Source: BRHc4a sp049323755 (GTDB lineage Bacteria > Bacillota > Desulfotomaculia > Desulfotomaculales > Desulfocucumaceae). From it: DNA of 64,000 bases. Below the pieces are notes generated by a model, which worked only from the letters and a program-made list of their open reading frames with translations, did no database searches and was not told where the DNA came from. Positions within the stretch are counted from its first letter, which is position 1, and each line of letters starts with the position of its first letter. Made by a program: the position numbers and the translations under genes. Of this stretch, positions 16,155-25,176 are shown one piece after another. The stretch lies in the NCBI GenBank assembly GCA_049323755.1, contig JBMOPE010000016.1, positions 6,816-70,815 of the forward strand, written 5' to 3'.

Positions 16155-17960
16155 CTAGCAACCCTCAAGAGGATTCCTAACTTTGTAAGGACGCATCATT
16201 TCATTGTCCTCGTGGTCGATCATATGGCAGTGCCATACATAACCCGGCTCTGCGGCAGGATTGAAAGGAAATAGATTAATTCCGGGAAATGAAAACAACA
16301 CATTTTGGGGAGCGAATCGCACCCTGATTGTGGTTACCTGTCCCGGATAGGCCTGAATGGTATCTTTCCAGCCGTTCTCATGAGCCGGCGGGTTAATTGG
16401 CCCATCCAGCAGGTACGGTTCCAAAGGTAACACTCTGGTCGGATGGTCAAACGGAGGTTGACCATTAAGGGCTAACCAATCATTCGTATATTTGGCAGCC
16501 AGAAAGTCCTGGCGGCTGACCAGTCTGAATTGAATTAAGTGAAGATGAATTGGGTGGGCGCCTCCTGTTAGGTTCACAATTTGCCAGTCCTCGGTCGCCC
16601 CTACCAACGGCAATTCGGAGACAGGCGCATTCCATTTTTGTCCGTCCAGCAATAGTTCTAACGGCCGGGTGGGGCCTCCAACCACATAAAGAGTCAAGGT
16701 TCGTTCTTTACTGTTGCACACCAGGGGGAATAGAATATTCAAAGTTTTAGGCAATGGTGGGGGTACGACAGCTGGTTTGTTAAGCACAGTAAACTGCATT
16801 ATCTGTCCTGTGGTCTGGGGATCAGGAGGATTCCCGTTGGGGAACGGAGCATTGGCATTATTGGTCAGTATTAATTGAGTGCCAGGTGATAATTGGGAAA
16901 AATCCACAAGGATATCAGCCCGTTCGCCAGGAGAAATGAGTAACGAGACGAGCTGCACGGGTTGCGGCAGGTAGCCGCCATCTGTGCCGATTTGAATAAA
17001 TGGCATTTGGTTCGAGAACATTAGATTATAGAAGCGGGTACTGGATCCGTTCAAAATCCGAAAACGGTATTGTCTCGGCTCGACATCCAAATTAGGCCAT
17101 ACCCTGCCGTTAACCATAATGGTATTACCTAAAAAAGTCGGTCTCCAGTAAGGGTGAATATCCGGATTCACTCCATTATTGGGAAACGCCAATGAACCAT
17201 CGTCAAAGAAGGACCTGTCTTGTATGGCGAGGGGTATCTCATATTTGCCGAGCGGCAGCACGGAATGCTTTCCATCATCAAGGTAGTTATGGGGATCGCG
17301 TAATAAATAGAAACCGGCCAGCCCCATTATGACATTCAGGCGGGTAAGGCCCAACGCATGGTCATGATACCATAAAGTGGCCGGTTCTTGCTCATTAACG
17401 TAATGATAACGGGATTTTATAAAATCAGGTCCTGTGATAGTTTCCCCGGCAGTGAACCATGCTTCCGGGTAGCCATCAGAAGACGGTTCAGTCTCGCCGC
17501 CGTGCAGGTGGGTAACAATTGGCACAGGGCTTTGAGCTAAAGGAAATCCCGGTGGGAATTGCGGAAACGGAGGCATGGGCATCCCCATCTTATTGGGGTC
17601 AGCCCAGTGAATAGTTGGATCTACTGCAAACGGATATGGTCCGGTCAGGTCGTTAACCCATTGTACATTAATCGGAATGTGTCTTATGGCCTCGAAAGTA
17701 GGACCGGGTGTGGACCTAAAATCCTGAATGATATTACCGGTTTCCGGGTCCCTGACCTTGCTGCCATAGCCCCAAACAGTTGTTTCAGGGAATCCGGCGG
17801 GTAGTATTTGCTGGGTGAATTGGCTGATTGTCACCCGGTAATCATGGCTTTTTACTTTACAGGTAATTGGATCTTTAACAACAGTTGGCTCATATACAGG
17901 TGGGATGACAAGTTCGTTTACAAACTTCGGAATGGTTTTTGGATCAAGTGGATTAGGCAT
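16155..17960 (-). CDS. Multicopper oxidase, CotA-like
   Basis: The 601-residue protein carries all four copper-ligand clusters: HLHGG, YHDHALGLTRLN, HPIHLHLIQFRLV and VWHCHMIDHEDNEMMRPY, the last with the type 1 Cys and a Met axial ligand. The sequence follows Bacillus spore-coat laccase CotA (for example HLHGG followed by DGYPEAWF) but is about 90 residues longer. No signal peptide is seen, in line with a spore-coat protein. GAGGAG precedes the ATG at 17960; an upstream in-frame start lacks a site. It ends 13 bases from the convergent peptidase gene. An O2-using oxidase fits spores of an anaerobe better than growing cells. Confidence 0.92.
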   Translation of the reverse strand: MPNPLDPKTIPKFVNELVIPPVYEPTVVKDPITCKVKSHDYRVTISQFTQQILPAGFPETTVWGYGSKVRDPETGNIIQDFRSTPGPTFEAIRHIPINVQWVNDLTGPYPFAVDPTIHWADPNKMGMPMPPFPQFPPGFPLAQSPVPIVTHLHGGETEPSSDGYPEAWFTAGETITGPDFIKSRYHYVNEQEPATLWYHDHALGLTRLNVIMGLAGFYLLRDPHNYLDDGKHSVLPLGKYEIPLAIQDRSFFDDGSLAFPNNGVNPDIHPYWRPTFLGNTIMVNGRVWPNLDVEPRQYRFRILNGSSTRFYNLMFSNQMPFIQIGTDGGYLPQPVQLVSLLISPGERADILVDFSQLSPGTQLILTNNANAPFPNGNPPDPQTTGQIMQFTVLNKPAVVPPPLPKTLNILFPLVCNSKERTLTLYVVGGPTRPLELLLDGQKWNAPVSELPLVGATEDWQIVNLTGGAHPIHLHLIQFRLVSRQDFLAAKYTNDWLALNGQPPFDHPTRVLPLEPYLLDGPINPPAHENGWKDTIQAYPGQVTTIRVRFAPQNVLFSFPGINLFPFNPAAEPGYVWHCHMIDHEDNEMMRPYKVRNPLEGC

Positions 17961-18238
17961 TAGACATCTCCTCTCTTTGACTGTGGTTTGGACCAGACAC
18001 AAACTAGAATGAGGTGGAAATCTGTTTTATGAGCATTGTACCTATGCTTAAGATGGATATGATGTAGAAGTTGGTGATTATATGGTTCAAGATATGAAAT
18101 TTTACCAAAATGTGTGTTTATGTTGAGGACTGTACATTCTAGGCCTTGACAGGAAAAGCAAACTTTTATATTATTGAGAAAAATAATGTTGTTATACAAA
18201 TAATTATTATACAGATAAAAATATTTCAGGGGATTGAA

Positions 18239-18667
18239 ATGGAAAAGAATAATATTGGCGGGCCTTCAAAATACATATGTTTTAAACTCAGCAAGGTAAT
18301 GAGAAAGGTGCAGCGCTATTATGAAAACAACCTATCGTCCTTTGGCGTTACCCCGGTGCAATTCTATGTGTTAAGCGCTCTTTGGGAAAATGACGGGGTA
18401 AAATTTAAAGACCTGGCCAGGAGTTTAAATATGGACGGTTCCACCCTCACCGGCATACTGGACAGGATGGAGCGTTTGGAACTTGTTGAGAGAAGGGATG
18501 ATCCGGAGGATCGCAGGTCCCTGCTAATCTTTTTAAAGGAAAAGGCCAAAGAGAAACGTACGGAAATGACCAGCCTTGCCGATAGCCTAAATGAGGGTAT
18601 TAAAGAAAAATTCTCGGAAGAAGAGTTTAAGACTTTTATGAAGGTTCTTGATCAGCTTGGAAAATAA
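18239..18667 (+). CDS. MarR-family regulator
   Basis: The 142-residue protein has a winged helix typical of MarR: FGVTPVQFYVLSALWENDG, recognition helix DGSTLTGILDRMERLELVERR and the wing DPEDRRSLLIFL. The ATG at 18239 is preceded by CAGGGGA. It stands before and in the same direction as the ferredoxin/molybdoenzyme genes and probably controls them; an inverted repeat lies between. The ligand is unknown. Confidence 0.9.
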   Translation: MEKNNIGGPSKYICFKLSKVMRKVQRYYENNLSSFGVTPVQFYVLSALWENDGVKFKDLARSLNMDGSTLTGILDRMERLELVERRDDPEDRRSLLIFLKEKAKEKRTEMTSLADSLNEGIKEKFSEEEFKTFMKVLDQLGK

Positions 18668-18680
18668 GGTATTTTTTTAT

Positions 18681-18734
18681 TATTATTGTTTGTATACACA
18701 TAAATGAAATAACAATAATTGATAAGCTTATAAT
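18681..18734 (+). promoter_or_regulatory. Inverted repeat and -10 box before the ferredoxin gene
   Basis: TATTATTGTT (18681-18690) and AACAATAATT (18711-18720) form an inverted repeat around TGTATACA. A TATAAT follows at 18729-18734. This is a plausible MarR operator, with no proven -35 box. Confidence 0.4.
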
Positions 18735-18796
18735 GGGAGGTGTTGGTGAAGTTAGTCGGTTGCCTAATTAAAATATTGGTAAAGGAGAGTTTTTTA

Positions 18797-19906
18797 ATGG
18801 GACACTTAACTCATGATAAGGACGAGGTATACAGGCTGCTGGCTGAGCGCCTGAGCAAGAGTCCGGAAGGGGCGCCGATAAACGAGACCCTGATGGCTAT
18901 TCTGCACAGTCTCTATACTGAAAGCGAGGCCCTGGTTGGCAGTAAATTCACTTTGCTTCCCATGACGTTGGAACAGATTGCCGGCATTACCGGGATTAGT
19001 GCAGACCAATTGAAAACTATACTGGATGGTATGGCTGACAAGGGATTGATACTGGACATCCCCCGCAAAGACACCTTCTATTACATGTTGGCCCCGATGG
19101 TGTTGGGATTTTTCGAATATACCTTCATGCGGGTGCGGGATAACGTAAACATGAAGGATTTGGCGGAGCTTTTTCAAACTTACTTTCATAAAAAAGAAGT
19201 CAGAGATGAATTTGCAGGATCAGACACCAAGATTATGCGGACCCTGGTATATGAAAGCCTTATACCTTTAGCGGTGGAAACTGAGGTTTTAACCTATGAA
19301 AGGGCAGGCGAAATTATCCGGCAGTCCGGTGGAGGCGCCATCTCCATATGCCCCTGCCGTCATAAAGCAACTCATCTGGGCAAGGCCTGCGAGGCGCCCC
19401 TTGAGGTTTGCACTTCCCTTGGCAGCGCCGCGGAGTGGGTAATACGCAGAGGTATGGGAAAACCGGCCACTGTGGACGATTTGCTGCGGGTGCTTGATGA
19501 AACAGAAAAGCTTGGATTGGTCCACAATTGTGATAATATAATGAATAAGCCTGCTTACATGTGCCACTGCTGCGGCTGCTGCTGCGTAATTCTGACCGGC
19601 ATTAAAGAATTTGGAGCATATACCACGCACCCCAGCAACTTTATTCCCGCACTGGAAGCGGAAACGTGCATAGGCTGCGGCACCTGCGCCGACAGCTGCC
19701 CTATACGGGCCATCACCATGCAGGATGAAGGAAATGGAATGGAAGTCCCGGTTGTGAATAAAGAGATTTGTTTGGGCTGCGGTGTGTGTGCCTCCGCCTG
19801 TCCCAGTGCCGCGTTAACCATGAACCGGCGTCCGGTTTTGCATGTTCCTCCGAAGAATACAAAGGAAAAGCTTATAAGGATGGCCAGCGAGAAAGGCAGG
19901 ATTTAA
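18797..19906 (+). CDS. 4Fe-4S ferredoxin-domain protein with N-terminal helical domain
   Basis: The 369-residue protein has an N-terminal winged-helix-like region (about residues 1-100), a Cys-rich middle (CPCRHK at about 190, CEAPLEVC, and CHCCGCCC at about 256) and two C-terminal 4Fe-4S motifs, CIGCGTCADSCPIRAI and CLGCGVCASACPSAAL. It is probably an electron carrier for the molybdoenzyme encoded 12 bases downstream. AAGGAGAG precedes the ATG at 18797. The family is often annotated only as 4Fe-4S binding protein, and its redox partner is inferred from position. Confidence 0.87.
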   Translation: MGHLTHDKDEVYRLLAERLSKSPEGAPINETLMAILHSLYTESEALVGSKFTLLPMTLEQIAGITGISADQLKTILDGMADKGLILDIPRKDTFYYMLAPMVLGFFEYTFMRVRDNVNMKDLAELFQTYFHKKEVRDEFAGSDTKIMRTLVYESLIPLAVETEVLTYERAGEIIRQSGGGAISICPCRHKATHLGKACEAPLEVCTSLGSAAEWVIRRGMGKPATVDDLLRVLDETEKLGLVHNCDNIMNKPAYMCHCCGCCCVILTGIKEFGAYTTHPSNFIPALEAETCIGCGTCADSCPIRAITMQDEGNGMEVPVVNKEICLGCGVCASACPSAALTMNRRPVLHVPPKNTKEKLIRMASEKGRI

Positions 19907-19918
19907 GGGGGGGTAACA

Positions 19919-22156
19919 ATGGGCCAGTGGAAAAAAACCGGCTGTGTGCTCTGTGGGCAGAATTGCGGGCTGGAGGTGCTTGTTGAAAACAACCGCATGG
20001 TTAAGGTGAAGCCGGACAAAGACAATCCCCGCAGTGAGGGATATGCCTGCCGGAAGGGACTTAATATCCCTTATCACCAGCATCATGACCAGCGCCTCAC
20101 GCACCCGCTTAAAAAGGTGGGAGATGATTTTGTAAAAATTTCCTGGGACCAGGCAATTACAGAGATTGCGGAAAAGCTTCGTACTATAGTGGGCGAACAC
20201 GGTCCCCGGTCCCTGGCCTTCATGGGTATAGGCGGCCTGGGCTGCCAGTCCGAAGCGGCTTTCGGGCTTCGCCTATTGCGGGCGCTAGGCTCCCAGTATT
20301 ATTACAATGCCATTGCAGGGGAACTTACCGGTTTGTTCTGGGGCTATGGGCGGGTAGTAGGAAGGCAATACAATTTTACAATTCCCGACCATGACCGGAC
20401 AGATATGCTCTTAGCCATAGGCTGGAACGGCTGGATGAGCCATCAGATGCCCCAGGCCAGGAGGCATCTTGGTGAAATGTCCAAAAATCCTGATAAATTG
20501 TTGGTGGTTATTGACCCAAGGCGTTCGGAGACGGCGGAAAGGGCCGATATCCACCTGGCCATTCGCCCTGGCACCGATGCCCTGCTTACCCGCGCCATGA
20601 TTGCCATTATCCTTCAGGAAGTCTGGCAGAACCAGGAATATATTGACCGTTATGTAAGCGGGTTTGACAGGGTGAAGCCCTGGTTTATGGAATTTGACGC
20701 CCGGGAGGCCTGCCGGGTGTGCGAGCTGGACTATGACCTGGTCAGGGAGGTGTCCCGCCTGTTTGCCACCCGCAATTCTTCTATGCACCAGGACCTCGGC
20801 GTGCTGATGAGCAGGCACAGCACGGTGACCACTTATTTGGAGATCATTCTGCTGGCCGTCTGCGGCCGGCTATTCGTGCCCGGGGGCAATGTTGTTCCCG
20901 GCTGTTTGGTGCCCTTCGGATCTCATACCGATGAGCGCGACCCCAAATACTGGCGGACCGTGGCCACCGGTTTTCCCGCACTGCTGGGCATGCATCCGCC
21001 CAACGTGATGCCGGAGGAAATTATGAGCGGCCACCCGGAGCGGCTTCGCGCGGTGCTTGTCTCCCAGAGCAACCCCGTACGCTCTTTTGCCGACACCACG
21101 GCCTATGAAGAAGCATTTTCCAGGCTGGATCTTTTGGTTACAATAGACATCGCCATGACCGAGACAGCCGCCATGTCAGACTACGTTTTGCCTGCCAGAT
21201 CGTCCTACGAGTCCTGGGATACCACTTACTTTCAATTCAATTTTCCCGAGGTATACTGCCAGATGCGCCGGCCCATTGTGGAAGCGGAGGGTGAGCCCCT
21301 TGAGATAAGTGAGATCTGGACCCGTTTGGCGGACAAACTTGGAATCATTCCAGATATCCCGGAATTATTATATGAGTCAGCGGGCAAATCCCGGCTGGAA
21401 TATGGTCAGGCTTTATACATGTACATGCAGTCCGACCCCAAGGCAATGGCAGCCATGCCCTTTGTGGTGGCCAAAACCCTGGGCAAAGAAATGGGATCGA
21501 TAAATCTCGCCTGGATGTGGGCCTTGCTGCAGATTGCTCCCCGGGGCTTTAGGGAAAACGCAGCCCGGGCCGGCTTCAAGCCCGGCCTGACTATGGGCGA
21601 TGAAATTTTTCAGGCCATCATCGACCACCCTGAGGGGCTGTGGATAGGAAAGGCTGACATGGACAACAACTTCTCCAATCTGCGGACTGAGGATAAACGT
21701 CTCAATCTATATATCCCGGAGGTGGAAGAGTGGGTTTGCGGCATAACCCCGCAGTCTGAGGAAGAGCAATTGCTTTCTGACGGAAATTACCCGTTCATCC
21801 TCATGGCCGGAAGGCACATGGACATGAATGCCAATACTATGATGCGCAACCCGGAGTGGAACAAGGGGCGAAGGGCCTGCACCCTGGCTATGAATCCCGG
21901 TGACGCTGAAAAGCTAAACCTGGCTGACGGACAAATGGTTAAGGTCTGCACCGAGGCCGGAACAGTGGAAATAGAACTGGAAATCACCGGGGCCGCCCGC
22001 CTGGGACAGGTAATCATTCCCCATGGGTTTGGGCTGTCCTATAACGGGAAGGTATACGGTGTCGGAGTCAACCGATTAACCAAGAGCACCCACAGGGACC
22101 CCATTGCCGGAACTCCTCTGCACCGCTATGTCCGGTGCCGGGTGGAGCCGGCCTGA
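19919..22156 (+). CDS. Molybdopterin (Mo/W-bis-MGD) oxidoreductase
   Basis: The 745-residue protein is a DMSO-reductase-family catalytic subunit. The N-terminus binds a 4Fe-4S cluster through Cys9, Cys12, Cys16 and Cys44. Cofactor-binding regions follow: ISWDQAITEIAEKL, VIDPRRSETAERADIHLAIRPGTDALL, and the C-terminal domain with NPGDAEKLNLADGQMVKV. No Tat signal is present, so it is cytoplasmic. At the place where family members have the metal ligand (Cys, SeCys, Ser or Asp) the sequence is NAIAGELTG; Glu135 is the only candidate. The overall order resembles acetylene hydratase and formate dehydrogenases, but the reaction is unknown. It lies between a ferredoxin gene and two MoeA-related genes. 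Confidence 0.9.
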   Translation: MGQWKKTGCVLCGQNCGLEVLVENNRMVKVKPDKDNPRSEGYACRKGLNIPYHQHHDQRLTHPLKKVGDDFVKISWDQAITEIAEKLRTIVGEHGPRSLAFMGIGGLGCQSEAAFGLRLLRALGSQYYYNAIAGELTGLFWGYGRVVGRQYNFTIPDHDRTDMLLAIGWNGWMSHQMPQARRHLGEMSKNPDKLLVVIDPRRSETAERADIHLAIRPGTDALLTRAMIAIILQEVWQNQEYIDRYVSGFDRVKPWFMEFDAREACRVCELDYDLVREVSRLFATRNSSMHQDLGVLMSRHSTVTTYLEIILLAVCGRLFVPGGNVVPGCLVPFGSHTDERDPKYWRTVATGFPALLGMHPPNVMPEEIMSGHPERLRAVLVSQSNPVRSFADTTAYEEAFSRLDLLVTIDIAMTETAAMSDYVLPARSSYESWDTTYFQFNFPEVYCQMRRPIVEAEGEPLEISEIWTRLADKLGIIPDIPELLYESAGKSRLEYGQALYMYMQSDPKAMAAMPFVVAKTLGKEMGSINLAWMWALLQIAPRGFRENAARAGFKPGLTMGDEIFQAIIDHPEGLWIGKADMDNNFSNLRTEDKRLNLYIPEVEEWVCGITPQSEEEQLLSDGNYPFILMAGRHMDMNANTMMRNPEWNKGRRACTLAMNPGDAEKLNLADGQMVKVCTEAGTVEIELEITGAARLGQVIIPHGFGLSYNGKVYGVGVNRLTKSTHRDPIAGTPLHRYVRCRVEPA

Positions 22157-22182
22157 CAAAATGATATGGGAGGTTGGCCGCC

Positions 22183-23208
22183 ATGCAAAAAGTTCCTGTA
22201 GCCGACGCAGTAGGGATGACACTCTGTCATGATATAACCAGGATAGTCCCGGGGCGGGAAAAGTGCCGGGCCTTTAAGAGAGGTCATGTTGTCAGGCAGG
22301 AGGATATCCCCCTCCTGCTTGACCTGGGGAAAAAACATATTTTTATCTGGGATAGCCAGGAAAATCTGGTCCATGAGGATGAAGCCGCCAAACGTTTATC
22401 GCAAAGCGCCGCCGGCCCCGGCCTGGCTATGACCGAGCCCAATCAGGGGCGTGTCAGCCTGATCGCTGAGTATGACGGGCTTTTTAAGGTGAATCCAACC
22501 CATTTAAACCGGATAAATTCGCTGGAAGGAATTATTTTTTCCACGCTTCATCACAGCCGGGCAGTGGCTAAAGGCACTGTGGTGGCGGCCACCAGAGTGA
22601 TCCCTCTGGCCATTGATGAGGCTTTATTAGGGAAAGCGGAAGATATATGCCATGAGAGCCAGCCGCTGCTGTCTATGCAGCCTTTTCGTCCCCTGAAGGT
22701 GGGCATCATTACCACCGGCAGTGAAGTTTTCGAGGGCAGAATCAGGGACGGATTTGGGCCAATAATCAGCGAAAAAATATTGCCCTTTGGAGGCGCCCTG
22801 CTCCGGCAGGAAATCGTGCCGGATGATCAAGACGCCATTGCAGCGAATATACGCCGGATGGTAGATGATGGGGCGGGCCTGGTTCTGGTTACCGGTGGAA
22901 TGTCGGTGGACCCGGACGATGTAACCTCGACCGGCATCAGGGATACCGGGGCAGAGGTGGTTTTTTACGGCATGCCGGTGCTGCCGGGCTCCATGTTTAT
23001 GCTGGCCTATTATAATGATGTTCCGGTCTGCGGTCTGCCCGGCTGTGTGATCTTCAACAGGATAACGAGCCTTGATCTGCTGCTGCCTCTGTTATTTGCG
23101 GGGGAAAGGGTTAACCGCTCCCAAATCGCCGGCATGGGTCACGGGGGACTGTGTGTGGAATGCCCCCAGTGTCATTACCCGGAATGTTCTTTTGGCAAAG
23201 CTTTTTAA
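22183..23208 (+). CDS. Molybdopterin-binding (MoaB/MoeA-like) protein
   Basis: This 341-residue protein has a MoCF-type molybdopterin-binding domain (about residues 170-300): KVGIITTGSEVFEGRIRDGFGP, LVTGGMSVDPDDVTSTGIR and VCGLPGCVIFNRITSLDLLLP. The first 160 residues resemble the N-terminal part of a family found beside molybdoenzymes. The C-terminus ends in CVECPQCHYPECSFGK, four Cys that may bind metal. GGAGGT precedes the ATG. Its genes-in-a-row position suggests it loads or inserts the cofactor of the enzyme encoded upstream. Confidence 0.85.
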   Translation: MQKVPVADAVGMTLCHDITRIVPGREKCRAFKRGHVVRQEDIPLLLDLGKKHIFIWDSQENLVHEDEAAKRLSQSAAGPGLAMTEPNQGRVSLIAEYDGLFKVNPTHLNRINSLEGIIFSTLHHSRAVAKGTVVAATRVIPLAIDEALLGKAEDICHESQPLLSMQPFRPLKVGIITTGSEVFEGRIRDGFGPIISEKILPFGGALLRQEIVPDDQDAIAANIRRMVDDGAGLVLVTGGMSVDPDDVTSTGIRDTGAEVVFYGMPVLPGSMFMLAYYNDVPVCGLPGCVIFNRITSLDLLLPLLFAGERVNRSQIAGMGHGGLCVECPQCHYPECSFGKAF

Positions 23209-23226
23209 GAATGGGAGGTCAGCCCC

Positions 23227-24432
23227 GTGCTTTATGACATCGAAGTGGAACAGGCCCGCCGGGAAATGCTGAGGCATGCTTCTCCCCTGCCGCCTGAGAG
23301 GGTGCCTCTTTTAGAGTCACTGGATCGAATTGCCTGTGAGGACATCCTCTGTCCCGTAGACCGTCCCGGTTCGGCCCAGGCTGCCATGGATGGCTTCGCA
23401 GTTCATTATGATGATCTGCCGGGCCAAAACTATGTCAAAATACAGAAGGATTTAGCAGGTAATGAATACATAATGTCCAAAGGCAGCAGCGTCCCGGTAG
23501 CCACCGGAGATTCCCTGCCCGAAGGGGCGGCCGCAGTAATACCTCATGAGCGGGTGAAGGTTGCCGGAGACTTTTTTCTTCCGCCCAGGCTGGAGCCGGG
23601 AAGCAACATCAGACAGCCCGGTGAGGATTTTACCAGCGGGGATGTGATTGTTTCCGCCGGCAGCCCGGTAACCCCGGGTGTTATCGCCGTGCTGGCTGCA
23701 TATGGGATTAAAAGTTTAGCGGTCCACCGCAAAGCCAGGGTTGCCATTTTAAGCCTGAGTCCGGATGTGGCGCCATACTATGCTCTTCCCGCCAGGGGGC
23801 AGGCCCGTGATTGTAATGGGCCACTCCTGGCCGCACTGATTATGAGAGACCGGGGGCAGGTTACAGCACTGGAAACCTGTGGACAACACGGGGTATACCA
23901 CTTTACGCAGCAGTGCCAAAGTTTGCTCGCAGACAATGATTTGTTGATTACCATTGGAATGGCCTATTCCGGCGATTTAAGAGCTATGGATCTGCTACAG
24001 AAGGCAGGGGCAAACCCCCTGTTCCGGGAAACGCGGATACAGCCGGGAGGCCATAATGGAGGGGCTATTTTAAAGGGTAAGCCGGTTATCTCACTTTCCG
24101 GTAACCCCGCCGCCTGCGCGGTGGGCTATGAGGTCCTGGCAGCGCCACTGATCCGGAAACTGCAAGGCGGGCCTGCCGATATAGTCACAGTTGACGCCGT
24201 TTGCATCAACGATTACCCGCTTAGCACCAACAGATCGCGGAGGTTTCTCCGCGGGCGGCTGGTTTACAGACATGATCGCTGGGAGGTTCTAGTGCTCCCC
24301 GGCCAAAAGCCAAGCATGCTTCGATCGCTGCTGGCCTGCAATGCACTAATAGACCTGCCCGCCGGACACGCCCCGGTAACAGCCGGAGCCAATTTGTCCG
24401 TAATGGCGCTCCATAACTTTTCCTTGACTTGA
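23227..24432 (+). CDS. Divergent MoeA (molybdopterin molybdenumtransferase) paralog
   Basis: The 401-residue protein follows MoeA domain order: N-terminal helix, AAMDGFAV, PVATGDSLPEGAAAVIPHE, GSNIRQPGEDF, a MoCF domain and a C-terminal beta domain. In standard MoeA the MoCF domain reads STGDEL and TTGGVSVGDYD; here these are LSLSPDV and ITIGMAYSGDL, and the GLPGNP motif is SLSGNPAA. MoeA inserts Mo or W into molybdopterin. The changed motifs suggest a specialised version for the neighbouring enzyme or loss of activity. It starts with GTG behind GGGAGGT. Confidence 0.85.
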   Translation: MLYDIEVEQARREMLRHASPLPPERVPLLESLDRIACEDILCPVDRPGSAQAAMDGFAVHYDDLPGQNYVKIQKDLAGNEYIMSKGSSVPVATGDSLPEGAAAVIPHERVKVAGDFFLPPRLEPGSNIRQPGEDFTSGDVIVSAGSPVTPGVIAVLAAYGIKSLAVHRKARVAILSLSPDVAPYYALPARGQARDCNGPLLAALIMRDRGQVTALETCGQHGVYHFTQQCQSLLADNDLLITIGMAYSGDLRAMDLLQKAGANPLFRETRIQPGGHNGGAILKGKPVISLSGNPAACAVGYEVLAAPLIRKLQGGPADIVTVDAVCINDYPLSTNRSRRFLRGRLVYRHDRWEVLVLPGQKPSMLRSLLACNALIDLPAGHAPVTAGANLSVMALHNFSLT

Positions 24433-24474
24433 AATAAATATTAAAATATATTTATATTGAACATTCATTATAAA
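24424..24474 (+). promoter_or_regulatory. tetR promoter with operator, cluster A
   Basis: TTGACT (24424-24429), 17 bases, then TATATT (24447-24452) form a sigma-A-like promoter that starts inside the end of the MoeA gene. The 24-base block at 24451-24474, centred on TGAACATTCA, is near-palindromic and overlaps the -10 end. Its exact reverse complement occurs at 25128-25151. Confidence 0.75.
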
Positions 24475-24509
24475 AAAGCCCTATTGTGCTTCTTAATAAG
24501 GAGATTAAA

Positions 24510-25109
24510 ATGCCCAAAATCGGTATGGAAGAAATACGTAAAGAACAAGTGATAAAAGCCACTGAAAGGTGCATAGTGGAAAAAGGTTTTTCCAATATGT
24601 CTGTTAAGGATATATCGGCCGAGGCAAGCGTCAGCACGGGTATCATATACCATTATTTTAAAAATAAAGAGGACCTTCTCCTCCAGGTTATCAAGGAATC
24701 TTTCCGTAAGTCCCACGAAAAGGTAATGGAAACCGTGGAGCCATTAAACGATTTTGAAGAAAAACTGTTAAAGCACATTGAAAATATAAACAGAGTGCCC
24801 ATGGATAACCCTGATTTTTATACCGTGATACTTAATTACCTGGGCCAGGCAAAGAACAATCCTGAAATTAACGGGATTATTGCAAAGTTTTTCGGAAACC
24901 TCAGGTCGTATATAGCCCAATATATAAAGGAAGGTATAGAGCTGGGCCGCCTAAAGCCGGAAAAGGCAAAGCATCTGCCCGCGCTGACTATTGCGCTGGG
25001 AATGGGCATAGGCATGCAGTGGATAATTGATCCCGAGTCCTTTGATATAGTGGATATTGAAAAAAGTTATAAAGAAATGATTGAGTCCTATATTGCACTG
25101 GAGGAGTGA
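24510..25109 (+). CDS. TetR-family regulator of cluster A
   Basis: The 199-residue protein has a TetR helix-turn-helix: QVIKATERCIVEKGFSNMSVKDISAEASVSTGIIYHYFKNKEDLL. The C-terminal ligand domain is similar to the TetR at 35076, with phrases such as FYTVILNYLGQAKNNPEI. AAGGAG precedes the ATG at 24510. Identical operators before and after the gene indicate that it represses itself and the acyl-CoA operon; the ligand is probably an acyl-CoA, by analogy with FadR/PsrA-type regulators. Confidence 0.92.
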   Translation: MPKIGMEEIRKEQVIKATERCIVEKGFSNMSVKDISAEASVSTGIIYHYFKNKEDLLLQVIKESFRKSHEKVMETVEPLNDFEEKLLKHIENINRVPMDNPDFYTVILNYLGQAKNNPEINGIIAKFFGNLRSYIAQYIKEGIELGRLKPEKAKHLPALTIALGMGIGMQWIIDPESFDIVDIEKSYKEMIESYIALEE

Positions 25110-25127
25110 TGTTATTTTATTGTCTTA

Positions 25128-25151
25128 TTTATAATGAATGTTCAATATAAA
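25128..25151 (+). promoter_or_regulatory. Second operator of the cluster A regulator
   Basis: This 24-base block is the exact reverse complement of 24451-24474. It contains TATAAT (25130-25135), so a repressor bound here would cover the -10 box of the crotonase operon. No clear -35 box is seen. Confidence 0.72.
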
Positions 25152-25176
25152 ATAAATGTTGAAAGATGGTGTTAGG

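Noticed and set aside
24451..25151. Inverted 24-base repeats as ends of an insertion sequence
   Set aside because: They enclose only a tetR gene, overlap promoter boxes and are palindromic operators; no transposase or target duplication is present.
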